Assembly (NCBI RefSeq): GCF_030817835.1
Contig: NZ_JAUSZR010000001.1
Span: 186,001 to 250,000, forward strand
DNA: 64,000 nucleotides
Source: Pseudarthrobacter sp. W1I19
Lineage (GTDB): Bacteria; Actinomycetota; Actinomycetes; Actinomycetales; Micrococcaceae
Direction: 5' to 3'
Position numbers and translations under genes: made by a program. This document shows positions 17,501-24,759 of the stretch, piece after piece. Within the stretch, counting starts at the first letter, position 1, and every line of letters begins with the position of its first letter. Under the pieces are notes generated by a model. The model was given only the letters and a program-made list of their open reading frames with translations. It was not told the DNA's origin and searched no databases.

Positions 17501-18100
17501 GCGGATCCACTTGCCCTTGGCTCCCATGATTACCGGGCGGGCCTTGAGCTGGCGGACGCTGCGGAGGGGGTCCCGCCGGCCTGTGTAGGAGAAGTGCGGC
17601 GCCGGCTCCTCAATCTCGAACTGGAGGGCCAGCGGGACCCCGCCGGTGGAGGGTGCGGTGCCGGGCTGGGAGATCAGGGGGCTGAGGGCCCTTTCCCAAT
17701 CGGAAACGGCCGCGGAGGGCTCACGCGAGAGTTGGGTGGCGGGTGCGCCGCCCGGGGACAGCAGCTGGACGCGGGTGGCCGGGTTGTCCTCCGCTGCGAA
17801 GAGCAGTGCCGCCACGTGCTTGCAGTCCTTCCGGACCGGGCAGCTGCACACCCCCACCGTGCAGCTCCAGCCGCCACCCCTGCGGACCAGTTTGGCGGTG
17901 GTGGAGTAGGGCATGTCAGCGCCGCCGCGGACCTTGCCCAGCATGAGCCCGGTGGCGGGATCGAAGGAGATGCCCGAAACACGGCTGCCCATGGCGTAGG
18001 CCAGCCCGGCCGCCAGGGAACGGTCGTTGATGGCGGGGGTCTGTATTGCCAGTGCCGAGCTTTCGTCCGGGTGGGATGGAATGGCGCGCGCTACTTTCAA
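14582..18100 (-). CDS. SNF2-family DNA helicase with SWIM zinc finger
   Basis: 1172 residues. A SWIM-type CxC...CxH zinc motif sits at residues 85-95 ([11 protein letters not shown]). A long central region follows, then a SNF2 ATPase: Walker A [17 protein letters not shown] near residue 718, DEAQ box [10 protein letters not shown] near 835, motif III [16 protein letters not shown], and a C-terminal helicase domain with [23 protein letters not shown]. The bacterial HepA/RapA-like SWIM-SNF2 class is a stand-alone ATPase that remodels DNA-protein complexes; its cellular role is poorly known. The start is TTG at 18100 without a clear ribosome-binding site, so the first residues are uncertain. No restriction or defence genes flank it. 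Confidence 0.9.
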   Translation of the reverse strand: [1172 protein letters not shown]

Positions 18101-18278
18101 CAGGCCGCGGCGGGGCCGGGCCGGTGGTTGGTTATCTGATCCATCTTAGTTCGCCGGCGGGATTCAAAAGCCCCGGAAACTTCGCCGGACGTTCATTTCC
18201 TCCTCAACGCTGCGGGTACCCGGCGCACGTAGCGTGAAAAGCGTTCGAGCAGCACCCGCAAGAGCAGTGAGGATTGCC

Positions 18279-19130
18279 ATGACCACCAGCCAGCAGCCCG
18301 TCGTCCTGACCAGCAGCAGCATCGCATCAAACGACGAGGACGTCGTCGAAGCCAATGTCAGCGTTGTCGATGCCATGCACACCGCCCTGCTTCGCACCGA
18401 GGAGATGTCGCCCGTTGCAGTCCGCAGCTACTACGTGGACTTCTACCTCACGCAGGCACTTGAGGGTGGGTTCGCGCAGTACGTGTTCACCGCCGTCGAC
18501 CGCTCCGAAACGGACACGCTGATCCGTGAAGGCATGGCGGGAATGGGCGCCACTGCGCACCTGGACCTCTTCAACCGCGCCGTGGAGGCGTTCGATGACC
18601 TGTCTGAGGAAGACGAGGAGCACTACCTCGACGGCGGCCTGGACGACACCGCGGAAACACCCGACGGCGTCCTCCGGATGGAGGAGCTTGACGGCGAGTT
18701 CGAGGAGCTGCTGGAGAGTGAAAACATCACGGCCCTCAACGCGGCGTGGCTGCGCGGCCAGGCCGAACTGCTGGTGCTGGACGACGAGGAGATCGGCGCG
18801 CACATCGAGCGCCTCGTTGCCCAGATCCCGGACCTGCCGGAGCGCCTGGCGCAGGCCGAGGCTGAAGCGCTGGAGGATGCCCCGGACTTCGAGATCATCA
18901 TCCGTGAACTCTGCAGCATCGCCGGGTATGAACTCATCAAAATCACCATGGGCGATCCCAATTACCTGCACGACGGCGAAAAGATCCTCGCCTGGCACTT
19001 CTCCACGGACCATGGCGACTTCCTTATGGTGGAGGAGGACGACGAGGCCTTTATGATCAACCCCGAAACGCAGGAGATCGTGGCGGCGGTGGAGTTCGAG
19101 GAGGCCGACGCGGAGATGGTCGAAGCCTAG
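18279..19130 (+). CDS. DMP19 / DUF4375 family acidic protein
   Basis: The start at ATG 18279 is chosen because GTGAGGA lies just upstream; the frame is open 15 codons earlier. 283 residues, strongly acidic. The segment SYYVDFYLTQALEGGFAQYVF and the following helices (GMGATAHLDLFNRAVEAFDDLSEEDEEHYLD) match the DMP19-like domain (DUF4375). DMP19 from shrimp white spot virus is a DNA mimic, and bacterial homologues have unknown function. Residues 190-283 form a second, unrecognised domain rich in Glu/Asp. Monocistronic, divergent from the SNF2 helicase. Confidence 0.7.
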   Translation: MTTSQQPVVLTSSSIASNDEDVVEANVSVVDAMHTALLRTEEMSPVAVRSYYVDFYLTQALEGGFAQYVFTAVDRSETDTLIREGMAGMGATAHLDLFNRAVEAFDDLSEEDEEHYLDGGLDDTAETPDGVLRMEELDGEFEELLESENITALNAAWLRGQAELLVLDDEEIGAHIERLVAQIPDLPERLAQAEAEALEDAPDFEIIIRELCSIAGYELIKITMGDPNYLHDGEKILAWHFSTDHGDFLMVEEDDEAFMINPETQEIVAAVEFEEADAEMVEA

Positions 19131-19188
19131 GCGGGCAGGCGGGGCGTCATGCAGGGTGGCCCGCTGGCCTTTTTCTCATTGAGGGCTG

Positions 19189-19824
19189 TCAGCTGTTCTG
19201 GTCCAGGGCAGCCGCCAGGATTTCCAGCAGTTCGTCGTCCACCTGGTCCTCGGAGGTGAGGCGCACCCGGCGGGTGAACGGATCACCCGGCCGGGTCTTG
19301 ACCGCCTCTATCCTGGGTGCCGCGGGGGCGTCGGGCGTAGAACCACCGGGCTCACCGGTCCCAAGCCGGAGTGTCACGTCCACGGCGTTGTTGGTGGTCC
19401 TGGTGACCTGGGCGAACTTCCGCCGCCGGCTGTGCAGGGACACGTAGCCTTTCCGCATCTGGATTCCCACGCCTTCGGTGGCGGAAGCCCACGCCAGGAG
19501 CGCATCAGCGATGGGCCTCAGATGCGGATGGTTCGCGTACTGGCCGTCGATCAGTTCGTCGGCATCACGAAGCATAAAGTCCGGGTAACCGAACATTTCC
19601 CAGGACACCGCATACTGGGCGTACCCGGTCACTCCGAATTCGTCGCGCATCCAGCGGCGCAGCCCGCCGTCGTTTTGGATGCCGGCGGCCCGGGCCTTCT
19701 CAGCCCAATACGCGGTGTCCTGCCCGGTCTTCCGCACCAGGAGGGCCTTATTGTTGTCCACCATCAGCTGCCAGGTGCCGGCTTTCTTCTGCGGCGCCAG
19801 TGCCGGCTCGGGGTTTGTAGGCAT
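19189..19824 (-). CDS. DUF5655 / DUF4287 domain protein
   Basis: 211 residues starting MPTNPEPALAPQKK. The N-terminal half (YWAEKARAAGIQNDGGLRRWMRDEFGVTGYAQYAVSWEMFG) resembles DUF4287. The C-terminal half (GVGIQMRKGYVSLHSRRRKFAQVTRTTNNAVDVTLRL) is the DUF5655 domain, a small fold of unknown function resembling nuclease-like proteins. No Shine-Dalgarno at useful spacing, but TACGAT ends exactly 6 nt before the ATG, which points to leaderless transcription. It converges on the DUF4375 gene. Confidence 0.7.
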   Translation of the reverse strand: MPTNPEPALAPQKKAGTWQLMVDNNKALLVRKTGQDTAYWAEKARAAGIQNDGGLRRWMRDEFGVTGYAQYAVSWEMFGYPDFMLRDADELIDGQYANHPHLRPIADALLAWASATEGVGIQMRKGYVSLHSRRRKFAQVTRTTNNAVDVTLRLGTGEPGGSTPDAPAAPRIEAVKTRPGDPFTRRVRLTSEDQVDDELLEILAAALDQNS

Positions 19825-20001
19825 GCCTCGATCGTAATGCCGGACGGGCCTCCCGATGGCGCCGCCGTCCCTGCCGCAGATCGCCTCGAAAAAAAGATTC
19901 TTCGCGCCCGTAACCTTTCCGCCGTCCCCGGCGATGTAGGAGGTGATGGGCCCGTCCCCCAGGCCCGAACTGAACATGTTGCCTAGGTTTTGGAGAGTTT
20001 T

Positions 20002-20682
20002 ATGTCGTTGTTCACCGTTCTCGCCACCAGCAAAGTCGCCGCCGGAGTACTGGCAGCCGGCACCATAGCCGTCGGCGGAACCGGGGCAGCTGCCGTTACC
20101 GGCGTCCTCCCCGCCGAAGCTCAGCAGACCGCGCATGATGTCTTCGGCGCACCGGCACCGAACCTCGCAGCAGAAGCTGCCGGTGAAGGCCAGGGCACCG
20201 CGGATTCGGCCGCAGACGCAGCAGCCAACGCCGCCACCGATGCAGACGCAGAAGCCTCCGCAGACGCCACCGTTTCTGACGAAAACGTCGCTGCCCAGGC
20301 CTCGGGGTCCGCTGCGGCAGGCACCGCCGTTGATGCAGCCGGGGCAGCATCGCTCGGCCTGTGCACCGCCTTCGCCAACGGCGGCCTGACCGCCTCCTCC
20401 GAAGGCTTCTCCTCACTCGCCATTGCCGCCCAGGGCGAAGCAAACATCGACAGCTTCTGCACCGACGTCGTGGCCCAGGCCGATGCCGCCGCTACGGTCG
20501 GCGCTGAGGCAGCCGGCTCCGCCGCTGTAGACGTGGAGCGTCCTGAGCTGCCTGCTGTTCCGGCAGTCCCCGCTGTCCCCGCTGTCGACGGCGAGCCTGA
20601 AGTTCCCGCCGTACCTGCAGTTCCCGCTGTCCCCGCCGGCGCCGGCAACGTCGCAGACGCAGCCTCCGTTTCGGTCCGCTAG
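20002..20682 (+). CDS. Ala-rich protein with N-terminal membrane segment and PAVPAVPAV tail
   Basis: Start at ATG 20002 (MSLFTVLATSKVAAG) with GGAGAG 5 nt upstream. 226 residues: one hydrophobic segment (about 8-35, ending near VLPAEAQQ), then a low-complexity Ala/Asp/Glu region (60-115). A small conserved-looking core with two cysteines follows (SLGLCTAFANGGL and NIDSFCTDVV). The tail repeats PAV/VPA (LPAVPAVPAVPAV and PEVPAVPAVPAVPAG). It looks exported or membrane-anchored with a cell-wall-spanning tail; the two Cys could form a disulfide. No family recognised. It precedes an ECF sigma operon whose last gene encodes a protein of similar design. Confidence 0.65.
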   Translation: MSLFTVLATSKVAAGVLAAGTIAVGGTGAAAVTGVLPAEAQQTAHDVFGAPAPNLAAEAAGEGQGTADSAADAAANAATDADAEASADATVSDENVAAQASGSAAAGTAVDAAGAASLGLCTAFANGGLTASSEGFSSLAIAAQGEANIDSFCTDVVAQADAAATVGAEAAGSAAVDVERPELPAVPAVPAVPAVDGEPEVPAVPAVPAVPAGAGNVADAASVSVR

Positions 20683-20700
20683 GCACGCTTAGCTAGTGTG

Positions 20701-20738
20701 TACTGCGGGAAACGGGCCAGATTCCCTTTCCCGCAGTA
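20701..20738. terminator. 12-bp perfect hairpin after the Ala-rich gene
   Basis: TACTGCGGGAAA (20701-20712) pairs perfectly with TTTCCCGCAGTA (20727-20738), 18 bp past the stop. There is no U-tract on either strand. It probably separates the Ala-rich gene from the sigma operon starting at 20900. The rest of 20739-20899 holds TGAACC at about 20840, without a matching -10, and the ribosome-binding site. Confidence 0.55.
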
Positions 20739-20899
20739 CGGCAGTGCCGATCTTTACGATCACCGCCCGCACCACTGGAACAGACCGGAATACCGTCCGG
20801 AGAAGCAGCCAGGGGCCGTCGGGGCAGTGCGGGCCGGACCCGTGAACCGCAGCGTAAACCGGGACGGGCATTGCCTGTCCCGGGATGGAGGAGCCGCTG

Positions 20900-21460
20900 G
20901 TGCTTGACACTTTGGCCCAAGAAGATATCGACATATTCGACGCCGCCGGCACCGACCCGGCAGCGCTCTTCGGCGTTGCTTACAGGACCTTCGCCGGACC
21001 GGTACTGGGCTATCTCAAAGCACGTGGCGTGGACGATCCCGAAGCGGTCACCCAGGACGTGTTCCTGGCTTTCTTTCCCAGGATCAACGGCCTCAGCGGG
21101 GGTCTTCAGGGCGCAAAGTCATTGCTCTTCTCCATCGCCCATGCCCGGATGGTGGACCACTACCGGCGGCTCGAACGCAGGCCCCAGCTGACTCCTTACG
21201 ACCCGCAGGAGGACAGCCGCAGCACACCCAGCGCGGAAGATCACGCCGTGGAATTCAACGGCGGGGCCGAAGCACTGCTGGCGGGGCTCAGTGACGAACA
21301 CCAGGAAGTACTGGCCCTGCGTGTCGTGGCCGACCTGTCCATCGAACAGGTGGCCGCAATTATGGGCAAAAGCGAGGGAGCCATTAAGCAGCTTCAACGC
21401 AGGGCCCTTCACAATCTCAAGGCACAGACGCTCTCAAGAAACCAGGCAAACCATGAGTGA
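20900..21460 (+). CDS. ECF-type RNA polymerase sigma factor
   Basis: The start is GTG 20900: GGAGGA ends 7 nt before it, whereas the in-frame ATG at 20885 overlaps this ribosome-binding site. 186 residues. Region 2 is LFGVAYRTFAGPVLGYLKARGVDDPEAVTQDVFLAFF with SIAHARMVDHYRR; region 4 is SDEHQEVLALRVVADLSIEQVAAIMGKSEGAIKQLQRRAL. No extra C-terminal domain. Its stop overlaps the ATG of the next gene by 8 nt, so both are co-translated. That gene encodes a one-pass membrane protein that may act as its anti-sigma factor, although it has no zinc motif. Confidence 0.9.
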   Translation: MLDTLAQEDIDIFDAAGTDPAALFGVAYRTFAGPVLGYLKARGVDDPEAVTQDVFLAFFPRINGLSGGLQGAKSLLFSIAHARMVDHYRRLERRPQLTPYDPQEDSRSTPSAEDHAVEFNGGAEALLAGLSDEHQEVLALRVVADLSIEQVAAIMGKSEGAIKQLQRRALHNLKAQTLSRNQANHE

Positions 21461-22190
21461 CACCGCAAGATCCCGCGCCGGCGCGGCAGTGGACCAGCTG
21501 CTGCTGGAAGCAGACCTGGGCGGCGACAGCCAGCTCCGTCCCGTCCTCCTGGAGCTCCAGGCCCTGGGCACGGCCGCGCCGGAACCTTCTGCCGGGCTGC
21601 TGGCACTCATGGCCGGCGCCCCTGTTGCTGAAACACCATCGGCCCCCGCCGTGGCGGCAGCACCGGGCGCTCCTGTTGACGAACTCGCAGCCCGCCGCAG
21701 GGCAAGGCGCCGCACAGTCCTCACCACTTTGTCCGTCGCGGTATCACTCGGTGCAGGTGGTGCGGTTGCCGCTGCATCAGACCAGGGCATCCGGGAGTCG
21801 TTCACCCAGCTCAACCAGGCGGTTACGTCCTTCATCACCGGTTCAGCCGGAGTTCCTGCCGACGACCAGGCGGGGCAGCCCGCGGCACCCGTGCCCGCAG
21901 CCCCCGCAGGCACAGCCCCGGCCGCCACCCCCTCAGCAGACCCGGCGTCTATCCCTGCCGACCCAGCCGCAGCGCACCCTGCGGTTGAGCCGCCGTCGGA
22001 CAGTCCTGCTGCGACCGCCCCCAGCGGCCAGCGAACTTCCCCGGGACAGCCCGGGGAAGTTCCCGCTTCAGAAACCCTGCCCGGGGCAGTCCCTGGGCAG
22101 ATCGCCGATGGCCTGGGCAAGCAACCGGAGGTGCCGCTCCCCTCGCAGGTTCCCCTGCCGGGGACGCTGCCGGCCGTCCCGCTTCCCTGA
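21453..22190 (+). CDS. Single-pass membrane protein with Pro/Ala-rich tail, possible sigma-factor partner
   Basis: 245 residues starting MSDTARSRAGAAVDQLLLEADLGGD. A cytoplasmic N-terminal part of about 85 residues ends in ARRRARRRTV. One membrane helix follows (about 86-108), then a short helix (SDQGIRESFTQLNQAV). A 120-residue Pro/Ala/Ser-rich tail ends VPLPGTLPAVPLP. The topology (inside domain, one helix, outside tail) and the 8-nt overlap with the sigma gene fit an anti-sigma factor or sigma-linked envelope protein, but no HxxxCxxC zinc motif is present. The long tail resembles that of the protein at 20002. Function unknown. Confidence 0.7.
   Translation: MSDTARSRAGAAVDQLLLEADLGGDSQLRPVLLELQALGTAAPEPSAGLLALMAGAPVAETPSAPAVAAAPGAPVDELAARRRARRRTVLTTLSVAVSLGAGGAVAAASDQGIRESFTQLNQAVTSFITGSAGVPADDQAGQPAAPVPAAPAGTAPAATPSADPASIPADPAAAHPAVEPPSDSPAATAPSGQRTSPGQPGEVPASETLPGAVPGQIADGLGKQPEVPLPSQVPLPGTLPAVPLP
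22033..22062 (+). repeat. Perfect 13-bp inverted repeat inside a coding region
   Basis: GAACTTCCCCGGG (22033-22045) is followed by a 4-nt loop and its exact complement (22050-22062). It lies in the Pro-rich tail coding part of the sigma-linked gene. A 13-bp stem with a tetraloop would be very stable in mRNA. Confidence 0.8.
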
Positions 22191-22233
22191 CGTCCGGGCG
22201 CCCGCCGCGGGCCACTGGGCCAGGTGATTCCGG

Positions 22234-22794
22234 TCAGTAGCCTGAGGCGGCCATCTTCTTGATCATTTCGCCGGACGGATCCGCAAGGTACCAGACATCG
22301 TTGACGCCTTGGCCCAGCACGTCGCCCGGTTTGGTGTCTTTCGCGAAGTAGTACAGCGGCAGGCCGTTCAGGGTTACCTGCTTGGCGCCTTCCGGCGTGG
22401 GGATGGTGCCGACGGTCCCGGTGACCCCTTCGACCTTCGGCTTATCAGAGGTGGTGGTGAGCGGCGGCCAGGCAGTCAGGCATCCGCCCGTGCAGGCGCT
22501 GGTGCCCGAGTCCTTCACGTCCTTGGTGAAGAAATAGAGGCTCATGCCTTTGGAGTCCACCACGATCGTGCCCGCGCTGGAGGACGCTGTCTTGAGGTCA
22601 ACGCCTGCACTCGCCGTTGATGTTGCGGGCGGCGATACCGAGCCGGCGGGGGCGGTTGCCGAAGCCGCAGGTGCACCTCCCGTGACAGCCGGACTGCTGG
22701 CCGCAGGAGTGGTTCCGCTGCCGCCCGCGCACCCGGTAAGGGCCGCCGACAGGGCCAGGATTGCAAGGCCTGCCCCCAACACACGCTGTTTCAT
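22234..22794 (-). CDS. Lipoprotein with two secreted-repeat (YxFxxD) motifs
   Basis: 186 residues with a lipoprotein signal (ALSAALTGC, lipid Cys 22). A Ser/Ala/Pro linker leads to a COG4315-type domain with paired motifs SLYFFTKDV (about 85) and PLYYFAKDT (about 148), and the Cys pair SACTGGCLTAWPP between them. The family is extracellular, of unknown function, and often found near ECF sigma factors and cupredoxin-like proteins. Its promoter (22843-22871) mirrors that of the sigma-anti-sigma operon on the other strand, so it is very likely a target of that sigma factor. Confidence 0.85.
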   Translation of the reverse strand: MKQRVLGAGLAILALSAALTGCAGGSGTTPAASSPAVTGGAPAASATAPAGSVSPPATSTASAGVDLKTASSSAGTIVVDSKGMSLYFFTKDVKDSGTSACTGGCLTAWPPLTTTSDKPKVEGVTGTVGTIPTPEGAKQVTLNGLPLYYFAKDTKPGDVLGQGVNDVWYLADPSGEMIKKMAASGY

Positions 22795-22842
22795 GGTCGC
22801 TCCTTTGGTGGTGCCCGGCGCCGATCGCCGGACGCTAACCAG

Positions 22843-22871
22843 TACGACGCCGCAGGGTGAAGAATGGTTCA
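22843..22871 (-). promoter_or_regulatory. ECF-type promoter of the lipoprotein gene
   Basis: On the minus strand TGAACC (22871-22866) is followed by exactly 16 nt and CGTCGTA (22849-22843). This is the -35/-10 form of ECF sigma factors; the mycobacterial SigL consensus, as I recall it, is TGAACC with a CGT-type -10. The gene starts 48 nt further on. It is the mirror image of the promoter at 22875-22903. Confidence 0.8.
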
Positions 22872-22874
22872 GGA

Positions 22875-22903
22875 TGAACCAAATCCCGGCTGCCGGCGTC
22901 GTA
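22875..22903 (+). promoter_or_regulatory. ECF-type promoter of the sigma/anti-sigma operon
   Basis: TGAACC (22875-22880), 16 nt, then CGTCGTA (22897-22903), 55 nt before the sigma start. Sequence and spacing are identical to those of the promoter on the other strand, so the sigma factor probably autoregulates. The two -35 elements face each other across GGA in the 17-bp palindrome TGGTTCAGGATGAACCA (22865-22881). Confidence 0.8.
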
Positions 22904-22958
22904 TCAGCCGGGAAGCGCGGAATAGCCGTGCCGGAGGCTGGGACGGGAGGTCCACCGA

Positions 22959-23459
22959 ATGCCGCTTGATGATGACGTGGTGGAGTCCATCTACCGCGAA
23001 CACGGCCCGGCCCTCCGCCGCTTTGTGCTCAGCGCCTCCCGTGATCCACAGCTTGCCGAAGACGTGGTCCAGGAAACCGTGCTCCGGGTATGGCAGCACG
23101 CACCCGAGCTGACCGGCAGCCTTCGCAGCTATCTGTTCCGTACCGCGAGGAATATCATGATCGACAATTACCGCCGTGCCCAACGCCGCCCCGCGGAGGC
23201 GCTGGACGACGGGCTCAGCGGTCATGCCGAAGCCGTGGAGCGAGTGGACGAACTGTTGAACCGGGTACTGATAGAGGAGGCGCTGCTCCGCCTCAGCACC
23301 GAGCACCGGGACGTCCTGGTGGCCCTGCACTACCGCCGCTTCACCGTGAACGAGGCGGCCCTGCAGCTGAACATCCCGAGCGGAACGGTGAAATCCCGCG
23401 CCTATTACGCGGTGCGGGCCCTGCGGACCATCCTGGATGAAATGGGGGTGGAATGGTGA
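22959..23459 (+). CDS. ECF RNA polymerase sigma factor, SigL/SigK-like
   Basis: 166 residues. Region 2: VESIYREHGPALRRFVLSASRDPQLAEDVVQETVLRVW with SYLFRTARNIMIDNYRR. Region 4: LLRLSTEHRDVLVALHYRRFTVNEAALQLNIPSGTVKSRAYYAVRALR. It is followed, with a 7-nt overlap (ATGGTGA), by a zinc-type anti-sigma gene, the standard pair in actinobacteria. The TGAACC -35 found twice in the upstream gap fits a SigL-like specificity. Expected outputs are itself, its anti-sigma and the divergent lipoprotein. Confidence 0.92.
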   Translation: MPLDDDVVESIYREHGPALRRFVLSASRDPQLAEDVVQETVLRVWQHAPELTGSLRSYLFRTARNIMIDNYRRAQRRPAEALDDGLSGHAEAVERVDELLNRVLIEEALLRLSTEHRDVLVALHYRRFTVNEAALQLNIPSGTVKSRAYYAVRALRTILDEMGVEW

Positions 23460-24118
23460 ACGCTTCCGGGCTGCACCAACTGCTGGGCGCCTACCTGCTG
23501 GGCGGGTTGGATGCCGTTGACCATAAGAGTTTCGAAGGCCACCTTCAGGAGTGCCCGCAGTGCCGGGAGGAACTGGCCCGGCTGGAGACGGTGCCCATGC
23601 TGCTGGACGCCGTTCCGGTGCCGGACGCCGTGGCGCTCACCGGGGGTCCTTCCGCGGCGGTTGCCGAGCCGTCGGCCACGGCCCCGGTGGCCCTCCTCTC
23701 CGAACTGGCGCGCCGTCGTCGTAACGGACGACGGCGGTGGGCGGCGCTGGCAGGTGCCGTCGCCGCTGCCTGCCTCGCCGTAGGACTGGCCGTGGGTCCG
23801 CTCCTGGGCCGGGCACCGCAGCCGGACGCCAGCTACTCGGTCCAGTCGGGCGGCGGACTGCAGTTCAGCATCGACCTCGCCCGCAAAACCTGGGGGACAG
23901 AGTTGGCGGTGAACGGCAGCAGCCTTCCCTCCGACGGCACATTGTCGCTCTGGGTCAGGGACCGGGCCGGCGGGGAGGACCGCGCGTGCGCCTGGACCGC
24001 CACCCCCAGCGGCCGTGTGAAGGTCACGGGGGCAACACCCATCCAGCTGGGCAGCATCTCCAGCGTGGAATTGCGGGACGGAACCCAGCAGGCGGTTGCC
24101 GTGATCACCGTGCCCTGA
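23453..24118 (+). CDS. Zinc-type anti-sigma factor (zf-HC2 / RskA-like)
   Basis: 221 residues. The N-terminal anti-sigma domain has H30-x3-C34-x2-C37 (FEGHLQECPQCREEL), the zinc/redox motif of ZAS proteins. One membrane helix (about 96-118, WAALAGAVAAACLAVGLAVG) is followed by an extracytoplasmic RskA-like C-domain (ELAVNGSSLPSDGTLSLWV, VTGATPIQLGSISSVELRDG). It would hold the co-encoded sigma factor inactive at the membrane until an envelope or thiol signal triggers release, as known for RsrA/RslA/RskA types. The start overlaps the sigma stop. Confidence 0.9.
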   Translation: MVNASGLHQLLGAYLLGGLDAVDHKSFEGHLQECPQCREELARLETVPMLLDAVPVPDAVALTGGPSAAVAEPSATAPVALLSELARRRRNGRRRWAALAGAVAAACLAVGLAVGPLLGRAPQPDASYSVQSGGGLQFSIDLARKTWGTELAVNGSSLPSDGTLSLWVRDRAGGEDRACAWTATPSGRVKVTGATPIQLGSISSVELRDGTQQAVAVITVP

Positions 24119-24187
24119 TCGCTGTTGTGATCGCTGTGGCCTGATCCGTGTGCGGCTATGCCTGCTGTGAACCAATAGTGCCGGGGG

Positions 24188-24691
24188 CTACTCCTGCTTT
24201 CCGGGCGCGTCGCCTGCTTGCAGCTTCCGGAACTCGGCCACCAGGGCGGGATTTTCGCAGGCGCGGGCGAATGCTTCAATCCGTTTCTCGATTTCCCGCC
24301 CCAGCAGCCAGGCGCCGATCCGTTCCATGCCGGGCCGCAGCAGTGCCGGGCGGCAGGAAAAGGTGTACTTCCAGACGGCATGCGTGCCGCCGTCGTCCGC
24401 TGTGAACCTCCAGCCGCCGCCGAAGTTTTCAAAGAACCAGGGGCCGGACACCATGGTCATGCCAACGTTCCGGGGCGGGGCGTAGGAGACGTACTCGCTG
24501 ACCATGGTGAGGCCAAGGCGCGAGCGGGTGCGGGTCTGTACGCCCTTGGCCGCGCTGGCAGCACCGTCCAGGAAATGTTGTTCGGAGATGAAGGGATCCC
24601 AGCCAAGCCGGAAGCTGCCGGTGGTCTGGGAGAAGGCGAAAGCGGTGTCCGGGTCGATGCGGATGAAGCGTTCGGCGCGTACCTGGGGCAT
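24188..24691 (-). CDS. SRPBCC family protein
   Basis: 167 residues with the START-like pattern: VRAERFIRIDPDTAFAFSQTTG at the N-terminus, RTRSRLGLTMVSEYVSYAPPRNVGMTMVSGPWFFENFGGGWRFT in the middle and a long C-terminal helix (GAWLLGREIEKRIEAFARACE). This polyketide cyclase/dehydrase-like fold binds hydrophobic ligands; the ligand is unknown. TAGGGT ends exactly 6 nt before the ATG and no Shine-Dalgarno is visible, so it is probably leaderless. Confidence 0.8.
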   Translation of the reverse strand: MPQVRAERFIRIDPDTAFAFSQTTGSFRLGWDPFISEQHFLDGAASAAKGVQTRTRSRLGLTMVSEYVSYAPPRNVGMTMVSGPWFFENFGGGWRFTADDGGTHAVWKYTFSCRPALLRPGMERIGAWLLGREIEKRIEAFARACENPALVAEFRKLQAGDAPGKQE

Positions 24692-24759
24692 GGTCCAACC
24701 CTATGTGTTCACACCGTGGGCCGCCGGTACCGGACCCGCAGTCCACACCGTGGCCGGCG

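Noticed and set aside
14582..18100. SNF2 helicase as part of a defence system such as DISARM
   Set aside because: No methyltransferase, phospholipase-D or DUF1998 partner is adjacent. The SWIM-SNF2 layout matches the common stand-alone actinobacterial helicase.
20835..20870. TGAACC near 20840 as an ECF promoter for the sigma gene at 20900
   Set aside because: The sequence 16 nt downstream is CGGGCAT rather than CGTC, so the -10 does not match the pair found at 22843-22903.
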